Of a stretch of 64,000 nt of DNA, positions 25,754 to 33,822 are shown in pieces. The notes under the pieces are model-generated. The model worked only from the letters and a program-made list of their open reading frames with translations, ran no database searches and was not told the origin of the DNA. How positions within the stretch are numbered: position 1 is the stretch's first letter; each line of letters opens with the position of its first letter. The position numbers were made by a program, and so were the translations under genes. Origin of the DNA: Sphingopyxis sp. LC81 (lineage in GTDB: Bacteria > Pseudomonadota > Alphaproteobacteria > Sphingomonadales > Sphingomonadaceae); NCBI RefSeq assembly GCF_000756375.1, contig NZ_JNFD01000021.1:1-64000 (forward strand), in the 5' to 3' direction.

Positions 25754-26347
25754 GTGAACAAGAAAATCTCGCTCTTTACGCTCGCCGCCGCATTGGTGGC
25801 CGTGCCCGTTCTCGCCGCGCCCGGCGCCGACGGCAATGCCGTGCAGACGCGCGCCGACGCGCAGGCCCGGGCCACGCAGATGTTCGCCAAAATGGATGCG
25901 AACAAGGATGGCAAGCTCGACGCCACCGACCGCGCCGCACAGCGTGCCGAGCGGCAGGCCAAGCGGTTCGCCAGCCTCGACGCCGACGGCAATGGCAGCA
26001 TCAGCAAGGCCGAATGGGACAAGCATGGCGCCGATCGTGCCGCCAAGCGCGCCGAACGCGGTGAAAAGCGTGCCGAAGCCGGTGAGGCCGGCGAAGGCAA
26101 GCGTCACCACGGCATGCGCGGCGGTCATGGCAAGCGCGGTGGCCATCACGGCATGATGATGGGCAAGGCCGACACCGACGGCGACAAGGCGATCAGCCAG
26201 GCCGAGTTCCAGACCGCGGCGATGGCGCGCTTCGACGCCGCCGACGCGAACAAGGACGGTCAGGTCACCGCCGAAGAACGTCAGGCCCAGCGCGGCGCAT
26301 GGCGCGCCAAGCGTGGTGCCGCTCCGGCCGCTCCAGCGAACCAGTAA
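25754..26347 (+). CDS. secreted EF-hand protein
   Basis: A 197-residue exported protein with four EF-hand loops: DANKDGKLDATD, DADGNGSISKAE, DTDGDKAISQAE and DANKDGQVTAEE, so calcium binding is likely. A charged linker rich in Arg/Lys/Glu and a His/Gly-rich stretch (KRHHGMRGGHGKRGGHHGMMMG), which could bind other metals, separate the two pairs. The start is GTG 25754, well spaced from GGAG at 25742, giving the signal MNKKISLFTLAAALVAVPVLA. It precedes a two-component pair by 139 bp. Confidence 0.88.
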   Translation: MNKKISLFTLAAALVAVPVLAAPGADGNAVQTRADAQARATQMFAKMDANKDGKLDATDRAAQRAERQAKRFASLDADGNGSISKAEWDKHGADRAAKRAERGEKRAEAGEAGEGKRHHGMRGGHGKRGGHHGMMMGKADTDGDKAISQAEFQTAAMARFDAADANKDGQVTAEERQAQRGAWRAKRGAAPAAPANQ

Positions 26348-26430
26348 GCATTTGGCAGGGGCCCGGCGGCAAGCGTAGAGCCTTCCTCCCCTCCCCGGCA
26401 TTGCCTTTGTTGCCGGTCCCTGTCAGCTAT

Positions 26431-26459
26431 CGCCCACCGGCCCCCGTGGCCGGTGGGCG
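26431..26459. terminator. 12-bp stem hairpin before the response regulator gene
   Basis: Perfect arms CGCCCACCGGCC and GGCCGGTGGGCG around a 5-base loop, 84 bp after the EF-hand gene stop and 27 bp before the regulator start. Probably terminates the EF-hand transcript. Confidence 0.6.
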
Positions 26460-26486
26460 AACCAGCATCTTCTTAACGGAAATCCG

Positions 26487-27221
26487 ATGACCGACAGCGA
26501 AACGCCGCGCATCCTGCTGATCGACGACGAGCCGTCGATCCGCGAGCCGCTGGGCGAATATTTGACCGCGCAGGGATTCGCGGTGACCGATGTCGCGAGC
26601 GCTGCTGAGGCGCGATCGGTGCTGCGTGCGCAGGGCGTCGATCTGGTCGTCAGCGACATCATGATGCCCGGCGAGGACGGCCTGTCGCTGACCCGCCATT
26701 TGCGCGAGACGAGCAGCATCCCCGTCATCCTGCTGACCGCGCGCGCCGAGGATACCGAGCGGATCATCGGGCTGGAAATCGGCGCCGACGACTATGTCGT
26801 CAAACCCTTCAACCCGCGCGAACTCGTCGCGCGCATCCGCACCGTATTGCGCCGGACGCAACAGGGCGGGCGCGCGCTCGATCCGGGCGGCACCTATTAT
26901 GCCTTTGGCGACTGGGTGCTGCGCGAAGTCGAGCGCGTGCTGGTCGATGGCGAGGGCAATGAGGTCGCGCTGTCGTCGGGCGAATATCATTTGCTCCACG
27001 CGCTCGTGCGCCATCCGCGGCAGGTGATGAGCCGCGACCGCCTGCTCGACATGGTCCGCGGGCGCGAGGCCGATATTTTCGACCGCGCGATCGACAATCT
27101 GGTCAGCCGGCTGCGCAAGAAGATCGAGGTCGACGCCGCGCACCCGCAGATCGTCAAGACGGTGTGGGGCGGCGGTTATACGCTGGCGTGCGAGGTCAAG
27201 CGGATGGGCCCGGCGGCGTGA
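26487..27221 (+). CDS. OmpR-family response regulator
   Basis: A 244-residue regulator. The receiver domain (1-120) has D14-D15, the phosphoacceptor D57 (VVSDIMMP), T84 and K106 (VVKPFNP). The winged-helix domain (about 140-235) has LSSGEYHLLHALVRHP and RAIDNLVSRLRKKIE...IVKTVWGGGYTL. It overlaps the kinase gene by 4 bp (GTGA), so the pair is coupled. Target genes are unknown. Confidence 0.95.
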   Translation: MTDSETPRILLIDDEPSIREPLGEYLTAQGFAVTDVASAAEARSVLRAQGVDLVVSDIMMPGEDGLSLTRHLRETSSIPVILLTARAEDTERIIGLEIGADDYVVKPFNPRELVARIRTVLRRTQQGGRALDPGGTYYAFGDWVLREVERVLVDGEGNEVALSSGEYHLLHALVRHPRQVMSRDRLLDMVRGREADIFDRAIDNLVSRLRKKIEVDAAHPQIVKTVWGGGYTLACEVKRMGPAA

Positions 27222-28573
27222 AACTGCGCCTGTGGCCCAAAAGCCTTGTCGGCCAGCTCGTCTTTGCGGTCGCGGTGATGCTGTTCGTCGCGCAGGCGAT
27301 CAATTTCGTGCTGCTGTCGCGCGGGATGCGGCAACAGACGCTGGCGCACGGCGGCGGCATGGCCGTCGCGCGGATCATCGATGCGATCGAGCGCGACCGG
27401 CGTGGCGACTTCCGGCCGCCGCGCAACGAACGCGAGCGGCACGAGGCGCGCGAGCGGGCGCAGAAACTGGTGATCTCCGATCATCTCCCCCCGATGCCCG
27501 TCGGCGCCGTCCGGGTGCCCGACCTTGCCGCCTATGTCGAAGGCCTGCTCGGCGAGACCAATATTCCTGCCGCCATGGTCGACGCGTGGGCGCTCCCGCC
27601 GCGCGAACGGCAGCGGCTGCGCCGGCCCGCCTTTCCCGACCGTGCCGTCATCGTCGTTGCGAAGGTCGACGGGCGCTATTTTGCGGTGCGCACGCGGATC
27701 GCGGCGGGGGGCAACCGCTTGCAGGGCTTCCTCGTGTGGCAGACGCTGTCGCTCTATCTGTTGTTGCTCGTGCCGATCATGCTGATCGCCTGGCGCGCGG
27801 CGCGGCCGCTGCGCGACCTGACGCGCGCGGCGCGCGCCAATCCGGCGCTGCGCGATGCCGAGCCGCTCGAGGAAGAAGGGCCGTCGGACGTGCGCGACCT
27901 GATCGCCGCCTTCAACGCCTATCGCGGCCGTATTTCGGCGATGCTGTCGGACAAGGACCGGATGCTCGGCGCTGTCGGCCACGATCTGCGCACCCCGCTT
28001 GCCAGCCTGCGGGTGCGCGTCGAGCAGGTCGAGGACGAGACGCTGCGCGACAAGATGATCGCGAGCATCGAGGAAATGACGGCGATGCTGAGCGACATTT
28101 TGGCGCTGGCGCGGTCGGGCGCGGGAACCGAGGCGCAGGAGCGTATCCCGCTGCGCGAATTGATCGGCGAACTCGCGGCTGACTATCAGGAGCGCGGCAA
28201 GGATGTCGAACTCGGCGATATTGCCGACGCCGCCGTGCTGGCGCGGCCGATGCTGCTCAAACGCGCGCTGCGCAACCTAGCCGACAATGCGGTGGCTTAT
28301 GGCGTTCGGGCGCGACTGTCGGTTGTGACCGACGGAGCATTGGCGCGGATTATCGTGTCGGATGACGGCCCCGGTCTGACCGACGAGCAGATCAAGACGC
28401 TGATCGAACCCTTCGCGCGCGGCGAACAATCGCGCAACCGCGCGACTGGCGGCGCCGGGCTGGGGCTGTCGATCGCACGCGATATCGCCGAGGGCGAGGG
28501 CGGGGCGCTGGCGCTATCGAACCGCGCCGGCGGTGGGCTCGATGCGGTGATTACGCTGCCGGTTCAGGCGTAG
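27218..28573 (+). CDS. EnvZ-type sensor histidine kinase
   Basis: A 451-residue membrane kinase. A first membrane helix (QLVFAVAVMLFVAQAINFVLL), a periplasmic loop of about 140 residues, a second helix (LSLYLLLLVPIMLIAW), a HAMP-like linker (AARPLRDLTRAARA), the H-box GHDLRTPLASLR with H255, and the ATPase domain with N-box NLADNAVAYG, DDGPGL and GGAGLGLSIA. The GTG start at 27218 overlaps the regulator. Its stop overlaps the convergent thioesterase by 10 bp. Confidence 0.94.
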   Translation: MKLRLWPKSLVGQLVFAVAVMLFVAQAINFVLLSRGMRQQTLAHGGGMAVARIIDAIERDRRGDFRPPRNERERHEARERAQKLVISDHLPPMPVGAVRVPDLAAYVEGLLGETNIPAAMVDAWALPPRERQRLRRPAFPDRAVIVVAKVDGRYFAVRTRIAAGGNRLQGFLVWQTLSLYLLLLVPIMLIAWRAARPLRDLTRAARANPALRDAEPLEEEGPSDVRDLIAAFNAYRGRISAMLSDKDRMLGAVGHDLRTPLASLRVRVEQVEDETLRDKMIASIEEMTAMLSDILALARSGAGTEAQERIPLRELIGELAADYQERGKDVELGDIADAAVLARPMLLKRALRNLADNAVAYGVRARLSVVTDGALARIIVSDDGPGLTDEQIKTLIEPFARGEQSRNRATGGAGLGLSIARDIAEGEGGALALSNRAGGGLDAVITLPVQA

Positions 28574-29364
28574 ATCGCGATCGCCTGGCTGCCGCTGAGG
28601 ATCGGCTCACCGGCGCGGTTCCACAGCATCATGTCCTGCACCGACAACCCGTGGCGCGCATAGCCCGTTTTCGCCGACAACAGCCACCAGCCGTCGTCGG
28701 TCGTCGGGGTGCCGGTGAGCATGTTGACCGTCCAGTTCATCGAGCTGATCGGCCCGAACTCGCTGAACAGCGCCATTGCCGCGGGGGGCAGGGCGTCGCC
28801 CATCGCGAGCAACGCGACCGCCGGATGGCACGCCGGTTCCTCGACGAAGCGGACCCAAGTCAGATATTCGCCGACCTCGCTTTTCCAACCGAAGCGTGGA
28901 CCGGTCGTTGGGCGCATGTCGAAATGGCGCGTGAAGGGCGGCCGCGCGTGATGATCGGGCACCGGCGCCAGCGTCTCGGGATCGGGCGCGGCGGGCACCG
29001 ACAGACGATCATGGTCGAGGTGGCTCTTGCGGTCGCCCGAGAAAGCGAAGACCGCGGCGGTGCCGAAGCCCTGATCGCTCGACACGCCGGCGTCGATGAA
29101 CAGCGACGATTTCGACTGGCGCAGCACGCGCGTTTCGACCGTGCAGTCGCCGCCGACCGGGCCGACGAAGCTGATTTGAGCATAGCGCAGCGGCGTGTCG
29201 GTGGGATGGAGCGCCATCGTGCCCGCGAGCGCGACCGCCGAGCTGATCCCGCCATAGGCGGTGCGCCCCTGCATCCATCCTTCATCGATATGCGCCTTGG
29301 CCACGCCGTCTTCGGTGCGCAGCGTCGAAAGCAGCGCGTCGAGCGCGCTGGGAGAGGTTGTCAT
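28564..29364 (-). CDS. acyl-CoA thioesterase family protein (TesB-like double hotdog)
   Basis: A 266-residue protein with the double-hotdog pattern of TesB-like thioesterases: QGRTAYGGISSAVALAGTMALHP, TVETRVLRQSKSSLFIDAGV, and a second half ending in LSVQDMMLWNRAGEPILSGSQAIAIYA. It would hydrolyse acyl-CoA. It follows the saccharopine-dehydrogenase-like gene by 7 bp and is probably cotranscribed with it, suggesting work on the same lipid or acyl substrate. Confidence 0.85.
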   Translation of the reverse strand: MTTSPSALDALLSTLRTEDGVAKAHIDEGWMQGRTAYGGISSAVALAGTMALHPTDTPLRYAQISFVGPVGGDCTVETRVLRQSKSSLFIDAGVSSDQGFGTAAVFAFSGDRKSHLDHDRLSVPAAPDPETLAPVPDHHARPPFTRHFDMRPTTGPRFGWKSEVGEYLTWVRFVEEPACHPAVALLAMGDALPPAAMALFSEFGPISSMNWTVNMLTGTPTTDDGWWLLSAKTGYARHGLSVQDMMLWNRAGEPILSGSQAIAIYA

Positions 29365-29371
29365 TGTTGTC

Positions 29372-30544
29372 TTATTCCTCGATCTGGAACGTCAGTCCGG
29401 CATTGGCGGTCAGCCGCTCGATCAGCGCATCGCCGAGCAGCGCGCCCGGGGTCCAGACGCCGCCTTTGCCCTTGTTCGCGAGCAGCGCGATTCCCGTTTC
29501 GGCGAGCATCTTCGATGTCGAGCCATAGCCGGGGTCGCGGTCGCCCTGGACGCTTGCGCGGACCGTGGTGCCGTCGGGATATTCGCCGATGAAGAGGATG
29601 TCGTAAAAGCCGTTCTCGCGCTCTTCCTTGCTCGGGCCTTCGCCGGGCTGGAGCGTCGACTCGCCGAACGGATTCGCCTTCGCCATCGCTTCGGCCATCG
29701 CTTTCCCGGCGTCGCCGATCGTCGTCATCACCATCTCGTCGTACACAAGATCTTCGCCCCACGGATGGCCGAGCAGGAAATTGGTGCGGTGGACATTCTT
29801 GGTGTTGATCGGCGCCATCACGAAGGGCGCGGTCCAGGTGCCCGTCGCGCTGTCATATTCGGGGATCAGCCCGGTTGGCTGCGACGGGCCTTCGAAACCC
29901 GGCGTTAGTGCGAAACTCGACCGCAGCAGCAGCGCGAGCGAGGGCTTTTTCGCGATGGCTTTGAGCGTTTCGGTGAGGCTGGCGATCGTGCCGCCCGACG
30001 CACCGCCCGCCATCTTGCGCACACGGCCCTTGACGCGCGGCGCGGGCTTGCCGTGGCGTTTGACGGCTTCAGCCTGCAGGAAATGGACGCCGAGGTCGAA
30101 CGGAATGCTGTCGAAACCGCAGCTGAAGGTGATGCGCGCGCCCGATGCCTTGGCCGCGTCCTGATGCGCGTCGATCATCTCGCGCATCCAGCCGGGTTCG
30201 CCGCAAAGGTCGGCGTAGGCGGTGCCCGCCTTGACGCACGCGGCGACGAGTTCGCCCCCGTAAAGCTGGTACGGGCCGACGGTGGTCAGGATGACCTCGG
30301 CGCGCGCCGCCATCGCATCGAGACTGGCGGGATCGCTCGCATCGGCGACGACGAGCGGCGTGTCCTTCGGCGCGCCGATCAGATCGCGGACCTCGGCGAG
30401 CTTGTCGACGCTGCGCCCCGCCATCGCCCATTTCGGCGCGTCCTTGCGGCCCGCATAATGGGCGCCGAGATATTCGGCGACGAGGCGCCCGGTGAAGCCG
30501 GTCGCGCCATAGACGATGATGTCGAACTCGCGGGTCCCCGCCAT
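29372..30544 (-). CDS. saccharopine dehydrogenase-like / trans-acting enoyl reductase family protein
   Basis: A 390-residue NAD(P)-binding protein. The Rossmann motif YGATGFTGRLVAEYL is at the N-terminus, then YGGELVAACVKAGTAYADLCGEPGWM and GARITFSCGFDSIPFDLG, all typical of the family that includes mycobacterial trans-acting enoyl reductase. It likely reduces a lipid or acyl intermediate. The ATG at 30544 is preferred to one six bases earlier, because the AGGGAG box abuts the first ATG and is correctly spaced from the second. It forms a two-gene operon with the thioesterase. Confidence 0.85.
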   Translation of the reverse strand: MAGTREFDIIVYGATGFTGRLVAEYLGAHYAGRKDAPKWAMAGRSVDKLAEVRDLIGAPKDTPLVVADASDPASLDAMAARAEVILTTVGPYQLYGGELVAACVKAGTAYADLCGEPGWMREMIDAHQDAAKASGARITFSCGFDSIPFDLGVHFLQAEAVKRHGKPAPRVKGRVRKMAGGASGGTIASLTETLKAIAKKPSLALLLRSSFALTPGFEGPSQPTGLIPEYDSATGTWTAPFVMAPINTKNVHRTNFLLGHPWGEDLVYDEMVMTTIGDAGKAMAEAMAKANPFGESTLQPGEGPSKEERENGFYDILFIGEYPDGTTVRASVQGDRDPGYGSTSKMLAETGIALLANKGKGGVWTPGALLGDALIERLTANAGLTFQIEE

Positions 30545-30615
30545 GGCCATTCTCCCTTTACGTAAACGTTAAGTGGAGGCTAGCGCAGGCGATGAAGCTT
30601 GCCAAGCGCGAAGGT

Positions 30616-31128
30616 CTAGCGGCGCCAGAAGGGGCGTTTTTCCACCGCTACGGGCGTCCCGATCGCCTCGGCGCGGCCCTCGGCGCGTGCGGCGCGCAGT
30701 TCGGCTTCGCTCGCATGCTGCTCGGCCCGATGCGTGGCCAGCTCGTCGCGGCGGCGCTGGCGCAGCGCGTCGTAGCTCCAGCGCGTGTGGCCATAGCCGA
30801 AGAGGCAGAGCAGCCCGCCCGCGATCGCGAGGTTCTTCATCGCCGCCATCGCCTGCACCGGGTCGGTGAACTCGCGGTGGAAGAACAGGATGGTGGCGAG
30901 GACGAAGCCCGCGAGCAGGATCGACACGAGGCGCACGGCGATGCCGAGCGCGATGCAGATGCCCGCGATGAGTTCGAAGAGGCCGACCGGGATGGCGAGC
31001 CCGCCGGGCAGGCCCGAGGTCGCGATCATCGCGGTGGTGTCGGACACATGGATCAGCTTGTTGATCCCCGACACGATGAAAATCAGGGCAATGAACAGGC
31101 GGCCGATGAAGACGGCGATCATGGACAT
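30616..31128 (-). CDS. DoxX family membrane protein
   Basis: A 170-residue DoxX-type protein with four membrane helices: FIGRLFIALIFIVSGINKL, IPVGLFELIAGICIALGIA, VSILLAGFVLATILFF and NLAIAGGLLCLFGYG. An unusual charged C-terminal tail rich in Arg/Glu/Ala (QRRRDELATHRAEQHASE...) follows. DoxX proteins are linked to redox and oxidative-stress functions; the exact role is unknown. Three in-frame ATGs open the gene; the second (31128) is best spaced from GGAAGGA. Confidence 0.88.
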   Translation of the reverse strand: MSMIAVFIGRLFIALIFIVSGINKLIHVSDTTAMIATSGLPGGLAIPVGLFELIAGICIALGIAVRLVSILLAGFVLATILFFHREFTDPVQAMAAMKNLAIAGGLLCLFGYGHTRWSYDALRQRRRDELATHRAEQHASEAELRAARAEGRAEAIGTPVAVEKRPFWRR

Positions 31129-31199
31129 GGGCATTCCTTCCCTAGCGCGCCCCGTCCGCTTGTGCAGACAGGACGCGTGGGGAGGCGATGGGTTCCGGC

Positions 31200-31370
31200 C
31201 TAGCGCGGGGTGAAGGCCAGTTCGGCGACCTCACAGTCGCTGCAATCGATGGTGCGGAGGGTGGCGGCGCCCGGCCCGGCGGGCAGGTCGATATCGGCGA
31301 GCTTGACGACTTGCCAGCCGGCGCTCGCCGGAATGGCGACGCCGCATTCGTCAATGCCGACGCGGCCGCC
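31200..31370 (-). pseudogene. C-terminal remnant of an exported or carbohydrate-binding protein
   Basis: Between in-frame stops, this 56-codon frame reads like the end of a real protein (GGRVGIDECGVAIPASAGWQ, VVKLADIDLPAGPGAATLR, IDCSDCEVAEFALTFTPR) but has no ATG or GTG start. The W..VKLADIDLPAG..TLR pattern resembles a CBM6-like beta-sandwich of glycoside hydrolases. It is cut off upstream by a REP-like element at 31371-31400, so most of the gene was probably lost there. Confidence 0.45.
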
Positions 31371-31400
31371 CTAGATTGCTTCGCTACACTCGCGATGACG
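31371..31400. repeat. REP-like repeat fragment
   Basis: CTAGATTGCTTCGCTACACT followed by CGCGATGACG. The core GATTGCTTCGCTxCxCTCGCxATGACG is a dispersed repeat known to me from sphingomonad genomes. It sits at the break point of the gene remnant. Confidence 0.45.
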
Positions 31401-31411
31401 CGTGTTGAAAT

Positions 31412-31966
31412 TCAAAGCTTGGGCAGCGTGACGCCCTTTTGCCCCATATATTTGCCCGCGCGGTCGGCGTAGCTCGTCTCGCACGGCTCGTTGCCCTGCA
31501 GGAACAGGAACTGGCACGCGCCTTCGTTGGCGTAAATCTTGGCGGGCAGGGGGGTGGTGTTCGAAAATTCGAGCGTCACATGGCCTTCCCAGCCGGGCTC
31601 GAGCGGGGTGACGTTCACGATGATGCCGCAGCGCGCATAGGTCGACTTGCCGAGGCAGATGACGAGGATGTCGCGCGGGATGCGGAAATATTCGACCGTG
31701 CGGGCGAGCGCAAAGCTGTTCGGCGGGATGATGCAGACGTCGGTTTCGCGGTCGACGAAATTCTTGGGGTCGAATTCCTTGGGGTCGACCGTGGTCGAAT
31801 CAATGTTGGTGAAAATCTTGAACTCGGGCGCGACGCGCGCGTCATAGCCGTAGGAGGAGAGGCCGTAGCTGATGCAGCCGTCGCGGCGCTGCGCCTCGAC
31901 AAACGGTTCGATCATGCCCTGCGTTTGGGCGGCTTCGCGAATCCAGCGGTCGGAAAGAATGGCCAT
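31412..31966 (-). CDS. dcd: dCTP deaminase
   Basis: A 184-residue dCTP deaminase, converting dCTP to dUTP for dTTP synthesis. Conserved parts: [86 protein letters not shown], and [14 protein letters not shown]. The GKSTYARCG active-site region is intact and the length is that of the family. It is the last gene of a four-gene run (UPF0262, GH25, cytidine deaminase, dcd), 39 bp after the cytidine deaminase. Confidence 0.97.
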   Translation of the reverse strand: MAILSDRWIREAAQTQGMIEPFVEAQRRDGCISYGLSSYGYDARVAPEFKIFTNIDSTTVDPKEFDPKNFVDRETDVCIIPPNSFALARTVEYFRIPRDILVICLGKSTYARCGIIVNVTPLEPGWEGHVTLEFSNTTPLPAKIYANEGACQFLFLQGNEPCETSYADRAGKYMGQKGVTLPKL

Positions 31967-32005
31967 GCGTGTCTCTTGTCGGTCCTTCGGGGGTTGCGCA
32001 AGCGG

Positions 32006-32455
32006 TCAGTCGATGAGGCCCAAATCCTTGGGACCAAAGGCCGCCGGGAGCAACTCGCTGAGCTTGTACGTCTGCACCGCGCTGCCGTCGCCCGAGGCGC
32101 AATGGACGAGGATGTCGATCTTCGACCGCTCGGCGGCTTCGTTGAGGATCTGGCGGCAGCGGCCGCACGGATTGACCGGGTCGCTGCCGGTGAGCGCGTC
32201 GCCATCGGGGCGGCCGCCGACGATTGCGACCTCGGCGAGTTCGCTGATCCAGCCTTCGTTGGCGATTTTTGCCACCGCGGCGGTCTCGGCGCAGAGGGTC
32301 AGGCCATAGCTCGCATTCTCGACGTTCGCGCCGGTGACGACATCGCCGTTCTTGAGCAGCAGCGCGGCGCCGACGTGGAAGCCCGAATAGGGCGCGTAGG
32401 CGCGGCTCGCGGCGTCGCGCGCGGCGTCGATCAGGGCGTCGCGGGTCTCGGTCAT
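32006..32455 (-). CDS. cdd: cytidine deaminase
   Basis: A 149-residue zinc enzyme of pyrimidine salvage (cytidine to uridine). Zinc ligands and catalytic Glu are C55 and E57 (LCAETAAV) and C97/C100 (PCGRC). Substrate parts NVENASYG and RAYAPYSGFHVGAAL are conserved. The start at 32455 overlaps the stop of the GH25 gene in an ATGA. The upstream region in this frame stays open but belongs to GH25 in another frame. Confidence 0.96.
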   Translation of the reverse strand: MTETRDALIDAARDAASRAYAPYSGFHVGAALLLKNGDVVTGANVENASYGLTLCAETAAVAKIANEGWISELAEVAIVGGRPDGDALTGSDPVNPCGRCRQILNEAAERSKIDILVHCASGDGSAVQTYKLSELLPAAFGPKDLGLID

Positions 32456-33207
32456 CGCATCTCTCCTTGCGGGCGCAGCGCGTTCCAGCCGACGGTGCCC
32501 TCGGCGCCCGACAGGCGGACATAGTCGTTCGCCTGCCACATCGCCCATGGGTGCGCGCCATAATCGGGTTCGAAGAAATCGCGGCGCAGCCAGATGGTGC
32601 GGGCGATGCCCTGCGTCACCTTGTAATCGCTCTCGAACGCCGGGCCGGGGGCGATCACGCTCTGCTTGCCCATATGCGCCTCGATCTGCGCGAGAAAGGT
32701 GGCGAGTTCGGACAAGAGCAGCGCGCGCGTCGGGCGGTCGGGGCAGCGGTCGTCGTAATCGAGCCAGACGACCGCGGGGAGGGCGTCGGCGCGGCGCGGG
32801 ACGTGGCGGATGAAATTGGCGGCCTGATCGGTCGCGAGTTGGCAGAGGCTGTAGCGGTGGATCGCGCCCACCTGCACCCCGGCTTCGCGCGCACCCGTCA
32901 TGTTGCGCGCGAATTTCGGGTCGACCGCCGCCGAACCGTCGGTTCCCATGATATAGGCGAAATCGGCGCCCGCGGCCTTGATCGACCCCCAACGGACATC
33001 GCCGTTGCCCCCGTCGATCGTCACGCCCTGCGTCGGGTAAAGCGCGCGGTCGGGGGTCCAGCGCGCGGCCCACCACAAGGCGAGGCCCGCGGCGAGGAGC
33101 AGGAGCACCATCGCGGCGCCGATCCGGCGCAGCAGGCGCGCGGTCGCGGTCCGCCACGCGGCCAGCGTTCCGTTCGCCTTTCCGCCCCTGATTGCCCCCG
33201 TCGCCAT
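32452..33207 (-). CDS. GH25-like lysozyme, membrane-anchored
   Basis: A 251-residue protein: one N-terminal membrane helix (IGAAMVLLLLAAGLALWWAA), then a GH25-like TIM-barrel domain (GVTIDGGNGDVRWGSIKAAGADFAYIMGT, NMTGAREAGVQVGAIHRYS, VVWLDYDD, WMWQANDY-like end WAMWQANDYVRLSG). GH25 enzymes cut peptidoglycan; the usual DVSxHNG opening is altered to TIDGGNG and the LDVE strand to LDYDD, so it is a divergent member and activity is uncertain. It is translationally coupled to cdd. Confidence 0.75.
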   Translation of the reverse strand: MATGAIRGGKANGTLAAWRTATARLLRRIGAAMVLLLLAAGLALWWAARWTPDRALYPTQGVTIDGGNGDVRWGSIKAAGADFAYIMGTDGSAAVDPKFARNMTGAREAGVQVGAIHRYSLCQLATDQAANFIRHVPRRADALPAVVWLDYDDRCPDRPTRALLLSELATFLAQIEAHMGKQSVIAPGPAFESDYKVTQGIARTIWLRRDFFEPDYGAHPWAMWQANDYVRLSGAEGTVGWNALRPQGEMR

Positions 33208-33209
33208 CC

Positions 33210-33707
33210 CTAGCCCTTGATGTGCAGCACGCAGATCAGCGTGAACAGCCGCCTTGCCGTGTCGAAATCGACCGCGATCTTGCCGTCGAGCCGGTCCATC
33301 AGCATTTCGGCCGCCTCGTTGTGCAGGCCGCGCCGCGCCATGTCGACGGTCTCGATCTGCTGCGCGGTTGAGGTCTTGATCGCCTGATAATAAGAGTCGC
33401 AGATCGCGAAATAGTCGCGGATCGGGCGGCGGAAACGGCCGAGGCCGAGGATGATCGCCTCGAGCGGCGAACCATCTTCGCGCGAGATTTCAAAGATCAG
33501 GCGGCCATCCTCGACACGCAGCATCAAGCGGTAGGGACCGGCATAGCCGTCGGGATGGCCGCGCTGCGGCACGAATTTATTGTCCTCGATCAAGTCGAAG
33601 ATCGCGACGCGGCGTTCCTGCTCGACGTCGGGATTGCGCCAGACGATCGACCCCTCGTCGAGTTCGACCGAAATGATCCGTTGTTTCGAGGGGTCCGCGT
33701 CGCTCAT
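33210..33707 (-). CDS. UPF0262 family protein
   Basis: A 165-residue member of UPF0262, conserved almost only in alphaproteobacteria, of unknown function. Typical parts: ERRVAIFDLIEDNKFVP, GPYRLMLRVEDGRLIFEI, FRRPIRDYFAICDSYYQAI and LFTLICVLHIKG. It heads the run to GH25 (2-bp gap), cdd and dcd and diverges from dnaB. Confidence 0.93.
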   Translation of the reverse strand: MSDADPSKQRIISVELDEGSIVWRNPDVEQERRVAIFDLIEDNKFVPQRGHPDGYAGPYRLMLRVEDGRLIFEISREDGSPLEAIILGLGRFRRPIRDYFAICDSYYQAIKTSTAQQIETVDMARRGLHNEAAEMLMDRLDGKIAVDFDTARRLFTLICVLHIKG

Positions 33708-33822
33708 GCTGTCCGTGCTTCTACTTGGCCGGAGGCGAAGGGCAAGCCGACTTATTCACAGCATTCCACAGTTATGATAGGCTGGGTGACATCGCCGGTT
33801 GCGCCGCCTCGGGCACCGGCCC

